Shown here in pieces: positions 7,397-16,220 of a stretch of 64,000 nt of DNA. Where the stretch lies: contig NZ_CP009630.1 in NCBI RefSeq assembly GCF_000959445.1, forward strand, positions 868,001 through 932,000, in the 5' to 3' direction. The position numbers were made by a program, and so were the translations under genes. The stretch comes from Burkholderia vietnamiensis LMG 10929 (GTDB lineage: Bacteria; Pseudomonadota; Gammaproteobacteria; Burkholderiales; Burkholderiaceae). The notes beneath the pieces are model-generated. The model was not told where the DNA came from. It made no database searches and saw only the letters and a program-made list of their open reading frames with translations. The stretch's first letter is position 1. Each line of letters begins with the position of its first letter.

Positions 7397-10180
7397 TCAG
7401 AACCACTGCTTGTAACGGCGCACATAGAGCGTCTTGACGATCTGCGCGAGCAGGATGTAGCCGGCCATCGTCGCCGCGAGCCACAGCCAGTACGTGCCGG
7501 GCAGATGCATGAAGCCGAGCGCGTCCGCGAACGGCGAGAACGGCAGCCAGCAGCCGACGGCGATCGCGGTGAACGTCGACAGCAGCACCGGCAGCGCGGC
7601 CGTGCTCTGCAGGAACGGGATCTTCTGCGTGCGCAGCAGATGCACGACGAGCGTCTGCGAGACGAGGCTCTCGATGAACCAGCCCGAGTTCATCACGATC
7701 TGGCCGCCCGCGCCGCCGTGCAGGTGATACATCGCGCCGGCGCCGAACACGGTCCACATCAGCACGTAGGTCGTGATGTCGAACACCGACGACGTCGGCC
7801 CGACCCACAGCATGAAGCGGCCGATGTTGCCGGCCTCCCACTTGCGCGGCTTCTTGAGGAACTCGGGGTCCATCCGATCCCACGGCAGCAGCATCTGCGA
7901 CGTGTCGTAGATCAGGTTCAGCACCAGCAGCTGGGTCGCGAGCATCGGCTCCCACGGCAGGAACGCACTCGCGACGAGCACCGAGAACACGTTGCCGAAG
8001 TTCGAGCTGGCCGTCATGTTCAGGTACTTGAGGATGTTGCCGAAGGTCTCGCGGCCCTTGATCACGCCTTCCTCCAGCACCATCAGGCTCTTTTCGAGCA
8101 GGATGATGTCGGCGGTCTCCTTCGCGATGTCGGCGCCGCTGTCCACCGAGATGCCGACGTCGGCGTCGCGCAGCGCCGGCGCGTCGTTGATGCCGTCGCC
8201 GAGGAAGCCGACCGTATGGCCGTTCGCCTGCAGCGCGCGGACGATGCGCGCCTTCTGCAACGGCGTGAGCTTCGCGAACACCGTCGTGCGTTCGACGGCC
8301 TGCGCGAGCGTCGCGTCGTCGAGCCCATCGATGTCGGCGCCGAGCAGCGGCGTGCCCGGCTGCAACCCGACCTGGCGGCAGACCTTGATCGTGACGGTCG
8401 CGTTGTCGCCCGTCAGCACCTTCACCGCGACGCCGTTTTCGCGCAACGCGGCGAGCGCCGGCGCGGCCGATTCCTTCGGCGGATCGAGAAACGTCAGGAA
8501 GCCGCGCACGACGAGGTCGCGCTCGTCGGCGGTGCGGTACTGCTCGCGTTGCTCGGCGGGCGGGATCGCGCGCGTCGCGACCACCAGCACGCGGAAACCG
8601 TCGTCGTTGTACGCGCTCGCCTGTTCGAGCAGCCGCTCGCGCGCGACGCTGTCGAGCGCACGCACGCTGTGCTCGTCCTGCACGTGGGTCGACACCGCGA
8701 GCATTTCCTCGACCGCGCCCTTGCAGATCAGCAGATGCGCGGCATGCGCATCGCCGACGACGACCGACAGGCGGCGCCGCACGAAGTCGAACGGCAGTTC
8801 GTCGATCTTCGTGTAGCCGTGCGGCTTCACACGGTCGCCGAGCTCGTCCGCGCGCGCGACGATCGCGACGTCGATCAGGTTCTTCTGGCCGCTTTGATGG
8901 AAGCTGTTGAGCCAGCCGAGCCGCAGGATGTCCTCGTCGCGCCGTCCGGCCAGGTCGAGATGGTGCTCGAGGATGATGCGGTCCTGCGTGAGCGTGCCCG
9001 TCTTGTCGGTGCACAGCACGTCCATCGCGCCGAAGTTCTGCACCGAGTTCAGCCGCTTCACGACGACCTTGCGGCGCGCCATCGCGATCGCGCCGCGCGC
9101 GAGATTCGCGCTGACGATCATCGGCAGCATTTCGGGCGTGAGGCCGACGGCCACGGCGAGCGCGAAGGTCAGCGCGCTCAGCCAGTCGCCCTTGGTCAGT
9201 CCGTTGATCATGAACACGACCGGCACCATCACGAACATGAACTTGATCAGCAGCCAGCTCACGCTCGCGACGCCGCGATCGAAGCTCGTCTCGATGCGCT
9301 TGTGGCTCACCACGTTGCGCGCGAGCGTGCCGAAGTAGGTATCGTCGCCGGTCGCGACGACCACGGCCGTCGCGGTGCCGCTGACCACGTTGGTGCCCAT
9401 GAAGCAGACGTTCTCGAGATCGAGCAGCGACGTCGACGCGGCGGGCGGCGTGTCATGCGGCGCGCCGGCCGCAGCCGGCGCATGTGCTTGCGCCGACTTG
9501 CCGGCGACCGCGCCGAGCGTGTCGTACTTCTCGACCGGCAGCGCTTCGCCGGTCAGCACGGCCTGGCTGATGAACAGGTCGCGCGACGTGATGAGGCGCA
9601 CGTCGGCGGGGATCATGTCGCCGGCCGACAGATGCACGATGTCGCCGACCACCACGTCGCGCATCGGCACGTCGCGGCGCGTCGGCTCGCACGTGTCGGT
9701 TGCCGCGCGCTGCACGGTGGCCGTCGTCCGCACCATCGCCTTGAGTTTCTCGGCGGCGCGCAGCGACCGGAATTCCTGCACGAAGCGCAGCAATGCGCTG
9801 ATCGTCACCATCGCGAGCAGGATCGTCATGCCGACGTAGTCGCGATCGTCGGGCGCCGCGAACCAGACGTCGGTGCAGAAGCTGATCGCGGCGAGCACCA
9901 GCAGCACGTAGACGAACGGATTGTGAAACGCGTGCAGCAACTGGCGCGTCCAGTGCGGCGGCTTGTCGTGCGCGATTTCGTTGGGGCCGTGGTGCTGCAG
10001 CCGGTCGGCGGCCTGGCCGTGCGTGAGGCCGCGTGCACCGGTACGCAGCGCCTCGAAGGTCTGCTCGAGCGGACGGCCGGCTTCCTGCGCGATGCGCATG
10101 ATGCGTGGTTCGTTCTGCCGGCCGTTGCCGGCGCCGACGAAGCCGCGCTGCGGGTTCCTGGATGGGTTTCGTTGTGTCAT
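7397..10180 (-). CDS. mgtA: Magnesium-translocating P-type ATPase
   Basis: 927 aa, the normal size for type IIIB P-type ATPases that import Mg2+ across the inner membrane. The phosphorylation motif DKTGTLT has Asp392; TGDN and GDGINDAPALRDADVG mark the P/N-domain hinge. Ten helices are expected, with the Mg-ATPase C-terminal block after GRETFGNILKYLNMTASSNFGN. The start is ATG 10180 rather than 10198, because AGGAG lies 8 nt before the former. It has an unusually long structured leader with two small ORFs, so Mg2+-dependent leader control is likely by analogy with Salmonella mgtA/mgtCBR. A clear terminator follows. Confidence 0.95.
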   Translation of the reverse strand: MTQRNPSRNPQRGFVGAGNGRQNEPRIMRIAQEAGRPLEQTFEALRTGARGLTHGQAADRLQHHGPNEIAHDKPPHWTRQLLHAFHNPFVYVLLVLAAISFCTDVWFAAPDDRDYVGMTILLAMVTISALLRFVQEFRSLRAAEKLKAMVRTTATVQRAATDTCEPTRRDVPMRDVVVGDIVHLSAGDMIPADVRLITSRDLFISQAVLTGEALPVEKYDTLGAVAGKSAQAHAPAAAGAPHDTPPAASTSLLDLENVCFMGTNVVSGTATAVVVATGDDTYFGTLARNVVSHKRIETSFDRGVASVSWLLIKFMFVMVPVVFMINGLTKGDWLSALTFALAVAVGLTPEMLPMIVSANLARGAIAMARRKVVVKRLNSVQNFGAMDVLCTDKTGTLTQDRIILEHHLDLAGRRDEDILRLGWLNSFHQSGQKNLIDVAIVARADELGDRVKPHGYTKIDELPFDFVRRRLSVVVGDAHAAHLLICKGAVEEMLAVSTHVQDEHSVRALDSVARERLLEQASAYNDDGFRVLVVATRAIPPAEQREQYRTADERDLVVRGFLTFLDPPKESAAPALAALRENGVAVKVLTGDNATVTIKVCRQVGLQPGTPLLGADIDGLDDATLAQAVERTTVFAKLTPLQKARIVRALQANGHTVGFLGDGINDAPALRDADVGISVDSGADIAKETADIILLEKSLMVLEEGVIKGRETFGNILKYLNMTASSNFGNVFSVLVASAFLPWEPMLATQLLVLNLIYDTSQMLLPWDRMDPEFLKKPRKWEAGNIGRFMLWVGPTSSVFDITTYVLMWTVFGAGAMYHLHGGAGGQIVMNSGWFIESLVSQTLVVHLLRTQKIPFLQSTAALPVLLSTFTAIAVGCWLPFSPFADALGFMHLPGTYWLWLAATMAGYILLAQIVKTLYVRRYKQWF

Positions 10181-10227
10181 GACTCGCTCCTGGCGCATGC
10201 GGCGGCGCGCCGGGAGCGGTCGCGACG

Positions 10228-10386
10228 TTATCGACGCGCGAACGCTTCCCGCCGCGTCGCGACACGCGCGATCGGCTGTGGATCGGAAAAGGGGGAAACG
10301 CTCGCCGGCGCGGCGACTGCGCGCGCAGAGCCGATGCGCAACGCCGCACCGGCGAGCGGTAATCGACTACTGTCGTCTGCGTTCAT
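10228..10386 (-). CDS. Leader ORF 2 upstream of mgtA
   Basis: 52 codons (N-terminus MNADDSSRLPLAGAALRIGS), preceded by AAGGAG with 6-nt spacing, one of the best ribosome sites in the window. It ends 47 nt before the mgtA start. The product has no recognisable domain; it is Ala/Arg-rich with a Pro-containing stretch (PASVSPFSDPQP). It could be a regulatory leader peptide like Salmonella MgtL/MgtP, or a small Mg-related protein. Translation is supported by the ribosome site only. Confidence 0.45.
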   Translation of the reverse strand: MNADDSSRLPLAGAALRIGSARAVAAPASVSPFSDPQPIARVATRREAFARR

Positions 10387-10600
10387 CTGCGCTCCTTCGG
10401 TCGTGGATGGGCGGCACGAGCGATCGGCGGCCGCGCACGCGAGCGTGCGCACGGCCGGTCGGCACGTGAATGAAATACGCGCGGCAGCGCGCAGTGCGTC
10501 GCGCGAATGCACGCACGCGGCAGCGTGGCGCTGCGCGGCGACGCGCTTCGGCGTCAGCGAAAAATCGGGCGGGGATTCTGGCCGGTCAGGCCGGAAGGAC

Positions 10601-10628
10601 GCCGCATCCTGCTGTCCAGGGATGCGGC
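10601..10628 (-). promoter_or_regulatory. Stable hairpin in mgtA leader
   Basis: A 9-bp perfect stem (GCCGCATCC at 10601-10609 with GGATGCGGC at 10620-10628, 10-nt loop) lies 26 nt after the stop of leader ORF 1 in the minus-strand transcript. There is no U-tract, so it is not an intrinsic terminator. A second inverted repeat, TTGGTCG-A-CGACCAA (10670-10684), falls inside ORF 1. Confidence 0.55.
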
Positions 10629-10653
10629 AGAAGACGAGGCTCTGCGCGTTTCC

Positions 10654-10707
10654 TCAGGCAGCAGTCGGGTTGGTCGACGACCAACTACAACTCGCATCGG
10701 TGTTCAC
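10654..10707 (-). CDS. Leader ORF 1 upstream of mgtA
   Basis: 17 codons, MNTDASCSWSSTNPTAA, starting at GTG 10707 with GGAG 6 nt upstream. An in-frame ATG at 10719 would add four residues. It begins about 24 nt after the predicted transcription start and contains a 7-bp inverted repeat. It is too short for a folded protein; position and structure suggest a sensing leader peptide. I do not recognise the peptide. Confidence 0.5.
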   Translation of the reverse strand: MNTDASCSWSSTNPTAA

Positions 10708-10737
10708 GGAACACTCCATGTAATCAGACGGGGGCGA

Positions 10738-10766
10738 TGGTAATGGTTCGTTGCGCGAAGCGTCAA
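10738..10766 (-). promoter_or_regulatory. Sigma-70-type promoter of the mgtA leader transcript
   Basis: On the minus strand, TTGACG (10766-10761) is followed after exactly 17 nt by TTACCA (10743-10738). The predicted start near 10731 gives a 5' leader of about 550 nt before mgtA. Confidence 0.5.
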
Positions 10767-10843
10767 CCCTTTACCGCCTTTACCCGCGTTTTTACGGCGT
10801 TTTCATCGATGCTTCGGCATGCTGCCGTCACGCGCGGCGATGA

Positions 10844-10880
10844 AAAAACGCGCGCACGCCGGGCCGGCATGCGCGCGTTC
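10844..10880 (-). terminator. Rho-independent terminator of the subtilase gene
   Basis: A 15-bp stem with one wobble pair (10848-10862 with 10866-10880, 3-nt loop) is followed on the minus strand by six U residues (10849-10844), 20 nt past the subtilase stop codon. Confidence 0.85.
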
Positions 10881-10900
10881 GTGTCGCGGCGACGCAGCGC

Positions 10901-12547
10901 TTATTGCGCGGCGGCCGTGACGGCCGCGCCCGCATCGGCGATACCGGCGCCGGCCGGCAGGGCGGTGCACGACGTCGTGGCGGCGGGCAGCATCGCCGCG
11001 CGTGCGCCGCCTTGCAGCTTCTGCTGAATCTGCGCCGGCGTGAGGTTGCCGTTCACCGCCAGCATCAGCGAGACGATGCCCGACACCTGCGGCGTCGCGA
11101 GGCTCGTGCCGCTCGCGGTGCCGTACGAGTCGGCACCCGGCACGGTCGTGCCGCTGTTGGCGGTCGACAGGATGCCCACGCCCGGCGCGCTCAGCGAGAC
11201 GTCGGCGCCGAAGTTGCTGAACGATGCGCGCCGGCCGGTCGCGTCGGTTGCGCCGACGCTGATCACGCCGCGGCAGTTCGCCGGCTGGTCGAGGCCGGTC
11301 GACAGGCCGTCGTTGCCGGCGGCCACGACGACCGTCACGCCCTTCGCATTCACGTCGTCGATCGCCTGCTGGAACGTCGTGCTGCACGCACCGACGCCGC
11401 CGAGGCTCAGGTTGATGACCTTCGCGGGCGTCGGATTCGTCGGCACGCCGTTGACCGGAATGCCGGCCGCCCAGCGCATCGCGTCCGCGATGTCGCTGGT
11501 CGTGCCGCCGCACTTGCCGAGCACGCGCACCGGCAGGATGCGGCCGAGCCACGACACGCCCGCCACGCCGATCCCGTTGTTCGCGCCGGCGCCGATCACG
11601 CCCATCACGCGCGTGCCGTGCCAGCTGCTGTTGTTCGGTTCGCTCGCGCAGTGGTAGTACGGGCCGGTCGCGTCGTCGAGTTCCTGCTGCGTGACCCAGT
11701 CGCCCGGGTCCGTCGCGTCGTTGCTGCGCGCCTGGCCGTTGTTGCTGGTGTTGGCGTTCGAGATGAAGTTGTAGCCCGGCAGCAGGTTCGCGACGAGATC
11801 GGGGTGCGGCCGGTAGCCGGTGTCGAGCACTGCCGTGACGACGGTCGGCGCGCCCTTGGTGCGCGTCCATGCGGGCGGCGTGTTGATGCCGACCGCCGGG
11901 TCGGACAGATACCATTGCTGGCTGTACGAGGGGTCGCTCGGCGTGTCGCGGACGTGCATCGGGTGATCCGGTTCCGCGTAGTCGACGTCGCTGTCGGCCG
12001 CGAATGCGGCGGCCAGTGCGGCCGCGTCGTCCGATGCGATGCGCTGGCCGATCGACAGGACGGCCGCCCCGTTCGCCAGCGTGCGCTCGACCTGCACGTT
12101 CAGCGACGTCGTCGCGGCCGCATAGGCACGCGCGGCGCCGGTGGTCGTCGGCGCGCTCCAGCGCGTCATCGAGCGCTGGATCACCGCGTCGAGCCGCGTG
12201 CCGACGTCGAGCGCGGCCATCGCGCGCGTTCCCGTCGACGGCTTCAGCCGGACGATCAGATGATCGACAGGCGGCTCGGTCGGCGCGACCGTTTGCGCGG
12301 CCATCTGCACCGCGGCTTGCTGGGCCGCACAGGTGGTGCCGTTGGTCGGCGCGGGCGCGGGCGCCGGAGCAGGTGCGGGAGCCGGCGTCGGCGCGGGGGC
12401 CGGCGCTGCAGTCGCCGGGCTCGAGCCGTCGCCGCCACCGCCGCCGCAGCCGGCGATGGGGAGCAGGGCGGCTGCCGACAACATGCCGGCGAGCACGCGT
12501 GCGTGAGCGGAGCGGGCCAGCGCGAAATCGAAACGATTGGCTCTCAT
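10901..12547 (-). CDS. Subtilisin-like serine protease, lipoprotein (S8, MprA-like)
   Basis: 548 aa. The catalytic triad is Asp242 (VLDTGYRPHPDL), His310 (WHGTRVMGVIG) and Ser482 (ASGTSLATPQVSG), with oxyanion Asn412 (AAGND). The signal peptide ends in a lipobox (LPIAGC, Cys34), so a lipid-anchored precursor is likely. An Ala-Pro repeat spacer (residues 46-67) and an inhibitor-type propeptide (VDHLIVRLKP...) precede the protease domain. It resembles the secreted MprA-type proteases of Burkholderia. ATG 12547 was chosen because it begins the signal sequence; the frame is open far upstream without coding character. Confidence 0.88.
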   Translation of the reverse strand: MRANRFDFALARSAHARVLAGMLSAAALLPIAGCGGGGGDGSSPATAAPAPAPTPAPAPAPAPAPAPTNGTTCAAQQAAVQMAAQTVAPTEPPVDHLIVRLKPSTGTRAMAALDVGTRLDAVIQRSMTRWSAPTTTGAARAYAAATTSLNVQVERTLANGAAVLSIGQRIASDDAAALAAAFAADSDVDYAEPDHPMHVRDTPSDPSYSQQWYLSDPAVGINTPPAWTRTKGAPTVVTAVLDTGYRPHPDLVANLLPGYNFISNANTSNNGQARSNDATDPGDWVTQQELDDATGPYYHCASEPNNSSWHGTRVMGVIGAGANNGIGVAGVSWLGRILPVRVLGKCGGTTSDIADAMRWAAGIPVNGVPTNPTPAKVINLSLGGVGACSTTFQQAIDDVNAKGVTVVVAAGNDGLSTGLDQPANCRGVISVGATDATGRRASFSNFGADVSLSAPGVGILSTANSGTTVPGADSYGTASGTSLATPQVSGIVSLMLAVNGNLTPAQIQQKLQGGARAAMLPAATTSCTALPAGAGIADAGAAVTAAAQ

Positions 12548-12976
12548 GGTGAAACTTCGTCCTCGTGGATAACCGTCGTGCCGGCGGTAGTGCGTGGTCC
12601 GGCCGAGGCCGGATCTGGTCTTTTTTGTCTGGCGATTGCAGCGGCTTGCTGCGACGCGCCATGCATTGGGTAACGGCCGTCCAGCGGGGTTCTTGAGTAT
12701 GTTTTGGTAGAAAAGGCAGCGTTTGCGCAAACGATTTCGTTGCTGCATCGCAGCGGTGTTTGCGATTCCTGTCGGGCCGCGCGCTCGCCCGTGCGCGACC
12801 GGATGCGCTGCGGCGGCCCTGATGACGGAGAGGACGAGGTTTGCGCGCCACGGCAACGCGCGCGCCCGCGCGGCGCGGGTCGCCGGCTCGACGTTTCACT
12901 ACGCGTTGGCCGATGCGGCGCGAATATTGTCGGGCGTAGGATCGCGATTCGATCAACGTTTCGTCAGGAGAAAAGC
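12548..12976. other. Divergent intergenic region with LacI-like palindrome
   Basis: 429 bp between the subtilase and the binding-protein gene. The only clear element is the perfect 14-bp palindrome CGTTTGCGCAAACG at 12720-12733, the size of a LacI/GalR-family operator. A ribosome site (CAGGAG, 12965-12970) serves the gene at 12977. No RNA gene seen. Confidence 0.45.
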
Positions 12977-13873
12977 ATGGATCGCCGCTTTCGTTGGCTG
13001 GCCCTCGTGCTGGCCGGTGCGCTGGCCGGCGCCGCGCACGCGCAGGCGCTGACCGGCACGCTGAAGAAGATCAAGGACACCGGCGTCGTGTCGCTGGGTA
13101 TCCGTGAATCGTCGGTGCCGTTCTCGTATTCGGACAACCAGCAGAACAACATCGGCTACTCGCGCGACATCGCGGCGCGCATCATCGACGCGCTGAAGGC
13201 CGAATTGAAGGCGCCGAACCTGACGGTGAAGGAGATTCCGATCACGTCGCAGAACCGCATTCCGCTGCTGCAGAACGGCACGATCGACTTCGAATGCGGA
13301 TCGACGACCAACACGCTGGAGCGCCAGAAGCAGGCCGCGTTCTCCAACAGCATCTTTCTGTACGGGATCCGCTTCAGCACGCGCAAGGATTCCGGCGTGA
13401 AGGACTTCGCGGATCTGGCCGGCAAGACCGTCGCGACGACGGCCGGCACGTCGGACGAGCGGCTGCTGCGCAAGCTCAACGAAGAGAAGGCGATGAACAT
13501 GACGATCATCAGCGCGAAGGACCACGCCGAAGCGTTCATGAACGTCACGACCGGGCGTGCGGTCGCGTTCGTGATGGACGAGCCGCTGCTGTACGGCGAA
13601 ATCGCGAAGGATCGCAATCCGGGCGCCTACACGGTGGCGGGCACGCCGCTCGTCCACGAAAACTACGCGTGCATGCTGCGCAAGGACGATCCCGCGTTCA
13701 AGCAGCTGGTCGATCGCGTGATCGCGCAGTTGCAGACCTCCGGCGCGGCCGAGCAACTCTACGACCGCTGGTTCATGCAGCCGATACCGCCGAAGGGCGT
13801 GAGCCTGAACTACCCGTTGTCGCCCGAGATGAAGCAGCTGTTCAGAAACCCGACCGATCGCGCGCAGTACTGA
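12977..13873 (+). CDS. Glutamate/aspartate-type ABC transporter periplasmic binding protein
   Basis: 298 aa with a Sec signal peptide (MDRRFRWLALVLAGALAGAAHA). It is a family 3 solute-binding protein. LKKIKDTGVVSLGIRESSVPFSY and NRIPLLQNGTIDFECGSTTNTLERQKQ match the GltI/DEBP pattern for acidic amino acids. No permease or ATPase gene is adjacent. It is a stand-alone gene closed by its own terminator, so it must share a permease encoded elsewhere. CAGGAG is 6 nt before the ATG. Confidence 0.9.
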   Translation: MDRRFRWLALVLAGALAGAAHAQALTGTLKKIKDTGVVSLGIRESSVPFSYSDNQQNNIGYSRDIAARIIDALKAELKAPNLTVKEIPITSQNRIPLLQNGTIDFECGSTTNTLERQKQAAFSNSIFLYGIRFSTRKDSGVKDFADLAGKTVATTAGTSDERLLRKLNEEKAMNMTIISAKDHAEAFMNVTTGRAVAFVMDEPLLYGEIAKDRNPGAYTVAGTPLVHENYACMLRKDDPAFKQLVDRVIAQLQTSGAAEQLYDRWFMQPIPPKGVSLNYPLSPEMKQLFRNPTDRAQY

Positions 13874-13901
13874 GCAGGCCGCGGCGACACGGTTGCAAAC
13901 G

Positions 13902-13929
13902 AAAACCGCCGGCGCGGCGGCCGGCGGTT
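13902..13929 (+). terminator. Rho-independent terminator after the binding-protein gene
   Basis: An 11-bp stem (AAACCGCCGGC at 13902-13912 with 13919-13929, 6-nt loop) runs into a T-rich stretch. It separates two convergent genes and may serve both. Confidence 0.75.
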
Positions 13930-13960
13930 TCGGTTTTGGTTTTGTGCGGGGTCGCTCGCG

Positions 13961-14500
13961 TCAGGCCTTGATCTCCGGCCCGCGGGCCGCGGGCCTGGCC
14001 GGCGCCGACGGTGCAGGCGCGACCGTACGTGTGGACGGCTGCGCCGGCACGATCACGACGACCGGCTCCGGCATTGCCCACATCGGCATCGCGAAGCCGA
14101 CGGGTTGCGGCGCCGGCATCGCGAACAGGTTGGCGAGCGCCGCGTGCTGCAGCGCCATCATCTGCTGCATGGCGGCCATCTGCGCCTGAGCGGCCTGCAT
14201 CCGGTACTGCGCGGCCTGCATCTGCCGCCATGCGGTTGCGGGCGCCACGTCGCCCGACGTCGACGACGTCTGCATCTCGAAGCTCGCGCCGCCATGCGGG
14301 CTGTGCCAGCTCCACGTGCTGACCTTCATCGGGCCGAGCGCCGTCTGGACGACGCGCGTATCGGCCTTGACCGGCACGGCCTGCCCATCGACGTTGACGA
14401 ACACCGGTTGTGCGGCCGGCGCCTGCGCGGCTTGCCCGGCGATCGCGAGCACGGGCATCAGCGCTACCGCGCCTGCCGCCATATACGAACGGAATCGCAT
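13961..14500 (-). CDS. Exported hypothetical protein with Gln/Met/Ala-rich helix
   Basis: 179 aa. ATG 14500 is preceded by GGAG and begins a signal peptide (MRFRSYMAAGAVALMPVLAIAGQA). The mature part has a short beta-like region (VFVNVDGQAVPVKADTRVV...KVSTWSWHSP), then a helix with repeated Met/Gln/Ala (QMQAAQYRMQAAQAQMAAMQ), and a Pro/Ala-rich C-terminus. No known family; probably periplasmic. The stretch upstream of 14500 in the same frame is not coding-like. Confidence 0.7.
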   Translation of the reverse strand: MRFRSYMAAGAVALMPVLAIAGQAAQAPAAQPVFVNVDGQAVPVKADTRVVQTALGPMKVSTWSWHSPHGGASFEMQTSSTSGDVAPATAWRQMQAAQYRMQAAQAQMAAMQQMMALQHAALANLFAMPAPQPVGFAMPMWAMPEPVVVIVPAQPSTRTVAPAPSAPARPAARGPEIKA

Positions 14501-14922
14501 ATTCGTATCTCCATCAAACGATACTGATCGAATCAACATTGAACGAAGCGTGCGGCTCACGGACGGAGCCATCGGCGACTATGCGTGGGTCGGCTTAAAA
14601 CAGGATTAAAACCGCGGCGTAGCCGGTCGGATGGACGTAGGCGGGACGCTGCAGCCGACGCCTGCAACGCCGAGCCGACAGCTCGCAACGCCCAGCCGAC
14701 AGCTCGAAGCTCGAAGCTCGCGGTGCACGGCGCACCGTGCCGCCATGCCACCGGCGCCCATGTCCCCCCGCGCCGCCGCCCCATTCAACCTCTCCCGCGC
14801 CAGGGGATTCCGGTCGGCGCCCGCAACAAAGGGCACAATAGGCGCTTCGCCGCGCACGGCCGTTCGCTATCCGAACACGCCGGCATGCAGCGACGCCGCC
14901 GCCCGTATCCTTCCCGCCCGTC
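14501..14922. other. Intergenic region between divergent genes
   Basis: 422 bp holding the promoters of the exported protein (minus strand) and the Bcr/CflA pump (plus strand). It contains the short tandem duplication at 14665-14720. No leader ORF-plus-terminator arrangement was found here, unlike the second Bcr/CflA gene at 59389. Confidence 0.5.
14665..14720. repeat. 21-bp tandem duplication plus 7-bp doublet
   Basis: Two 21-bp units differing at one base (14665-14685, 14686-14706) are followed by AAGCTCG twice (14707-14720). It looks like a slippage product in non-coding DNA. Confidence 0.7.
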
Positions 14923-16170
14923 ATGAACGCCTCGCTCACTTCCGCGCGCGAATCGAATTCGCCGCGCTTCCTGTTGTTCCTGATCTGCCTGTTCTCGTCC
15001 GCCGGCCAGCTGGCGATCGACATCTACGTGCCGGCGCTGCCCGACATGGCGCGCTCGTTCGCGACCACGCCGCAGGCGATCCAGTCGAGCGTGTCCGGCT
15101 ACATGGCCGCGTATGCGCTGGGCCAGCTGATCTTCGGCCCCATCGCCGATGCGTACGGCCGCAAGCGCGTGCTCGCGTTCGGTCTCGTGATCTACACGAT
15201 CGGCTGCCTGCTGTCGCTCGGCGCGCCGAACCTCGAGACCTTCCTGCTCGCGCGCTGCCTGCAGGGCTTCGGGATCGCGACGACGAACCTGCTCGCGAAG
15301 GCGATCATCACCGATTCGTTCTCCGGTCAGGCGCTGATGCACGCGTTCACCTACATGTCGATCGCATGGGGCCTCGCGCCGATCGTCGCGCCGGTGATCG
15401 GCGCGCACCTGCAGGAATGGTTCGGCTGGCGCGCCTGCCTGGTGTTCCTGCTGGTGTACTCGCTCGCGATGTGGGCGCTGCTGTGGCGCTATCGCGAGAC
15501 CTTGCCGAAACCGGTGCATCTCGCGCCGCGCACGCTGTTCGCGAATGCGGGCAGGGTACTCGCGAGCCCGGTGTTCCAGAGCTGCTTCCTCGCGCAGGGG
15601 CTGTGCTACAGCATCCTGCTGGTGTTCAACATCGTCGGGCCGTTCATGGTGCAGACCACGCTGCACAAGCCGCCGACCTTCTTCGGCTATCTGGCGCTCG
15701 GCATCGGGCTGATGTATTTCCTCGGCGGGCTGTCGAACCGGATTCACGGGCGCGGGCTGCCGAGCGCCGAGCAGCGCTTGCGTATCGGTGCGCGCGTGAT
15801 GGCGGGCGCCGCGGTCGCGATGCTGGTGCTCGCGCTGACCGTCGGCCTGCGCGTGTGGACGCTCGCGACGCCGGTGCTCGTGATGGGTTTCTGCGCGGGC
15901 GCGATGTATCCGACGCTGATGGCCAAGGGCAATTCGCTGTTTCCGCATATCGCCGGGCTGACCAGCGCAATCCTCGGCTGCGCGCTGCTGCTCGTGTCGT
16001 CCGCGATGATGGGGCTGGCCGGCTTCGTGTCGATTCACGTGCTGACGCCGCTCGCCGTGTTCTTCGTCGTGCTGGCGTTCGTCGTCGTGTGGATGGTGAC
16101 GAAGCTGCTGCGCCATCTGACCCAGCAGCAGCCGGTCAGCGTCGCGTGCGCGAGCGGGGAAGCGACCTGA
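14923..16170 (+). CDS. Bcr/CflA-type MFS multidrug efflux transporter
   Basis: 415 aa with 12 predicted helices. The N-terminus (AIDIYVPALPDMARSFATTPQAIQSSVSGYMAAYALGQLIFGPIADAYGRKRVL) carries the Bcr/CflA hallmark YxPALP and the MFS loop motif G-P-I-A-D-A-Y-G-R-K-R. Members export bicyclomycin, chloramphenicol, sulfonamides or other drugs by proton antiport; the substrate is not predictable here. It is monocistronic, facing a convergent lipoprotein gene. Confidence 0.9.
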   Translation: MNASLTSARESNSPRFLLFLICLFSSAGQLAIDIYVPALPDMARSFATTPQAIQSSVSGYMAAYALGQLIFGPIADAYGRKRVLAFGLVIYTIGCLLSLGAPNLETFLLARCLQGFGIATTNLLAKAIITDSFSGQALMHAFTYMSIAWGLAPIVAPVIGAHLQEWFGWRACLVFLLVYSLAMWALLWRYRETLPKPVHLAPRTLFANAGRVLASPVFQSCFLAQGLCYSILLVFNIVGPFMVQTTLHKPPTFFGYLALGIGLMYFLGGLSNRIHGRGLPSAEQRLRIGARVMAGAAVAMLVLALTVGLRVWTLATPVLVMGFCAGAMYPTLMAKGNSLFPHIAGLTSAILGCALLLVSSAMMGLAGFVSIHVLTPLAVFFVVLAFVVVWMVTKLLRHLTQQQPVSVACASGEAT

Positions 16171-16220
16171 GCGCGGCCGGCGCGTGACTTGAGACTTGTG
16201 CGCGGCGGCGCGCCGCCCGC

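Noticed and set aside
10601..10684. M-box (ykoK) Mg2+ riboswitch upstream of mgtA
   Set aside because: The conserved M-box segments could not be matched on the minus strand. The hairpins plus small ORFs fit a leader-peptide mechanism better.
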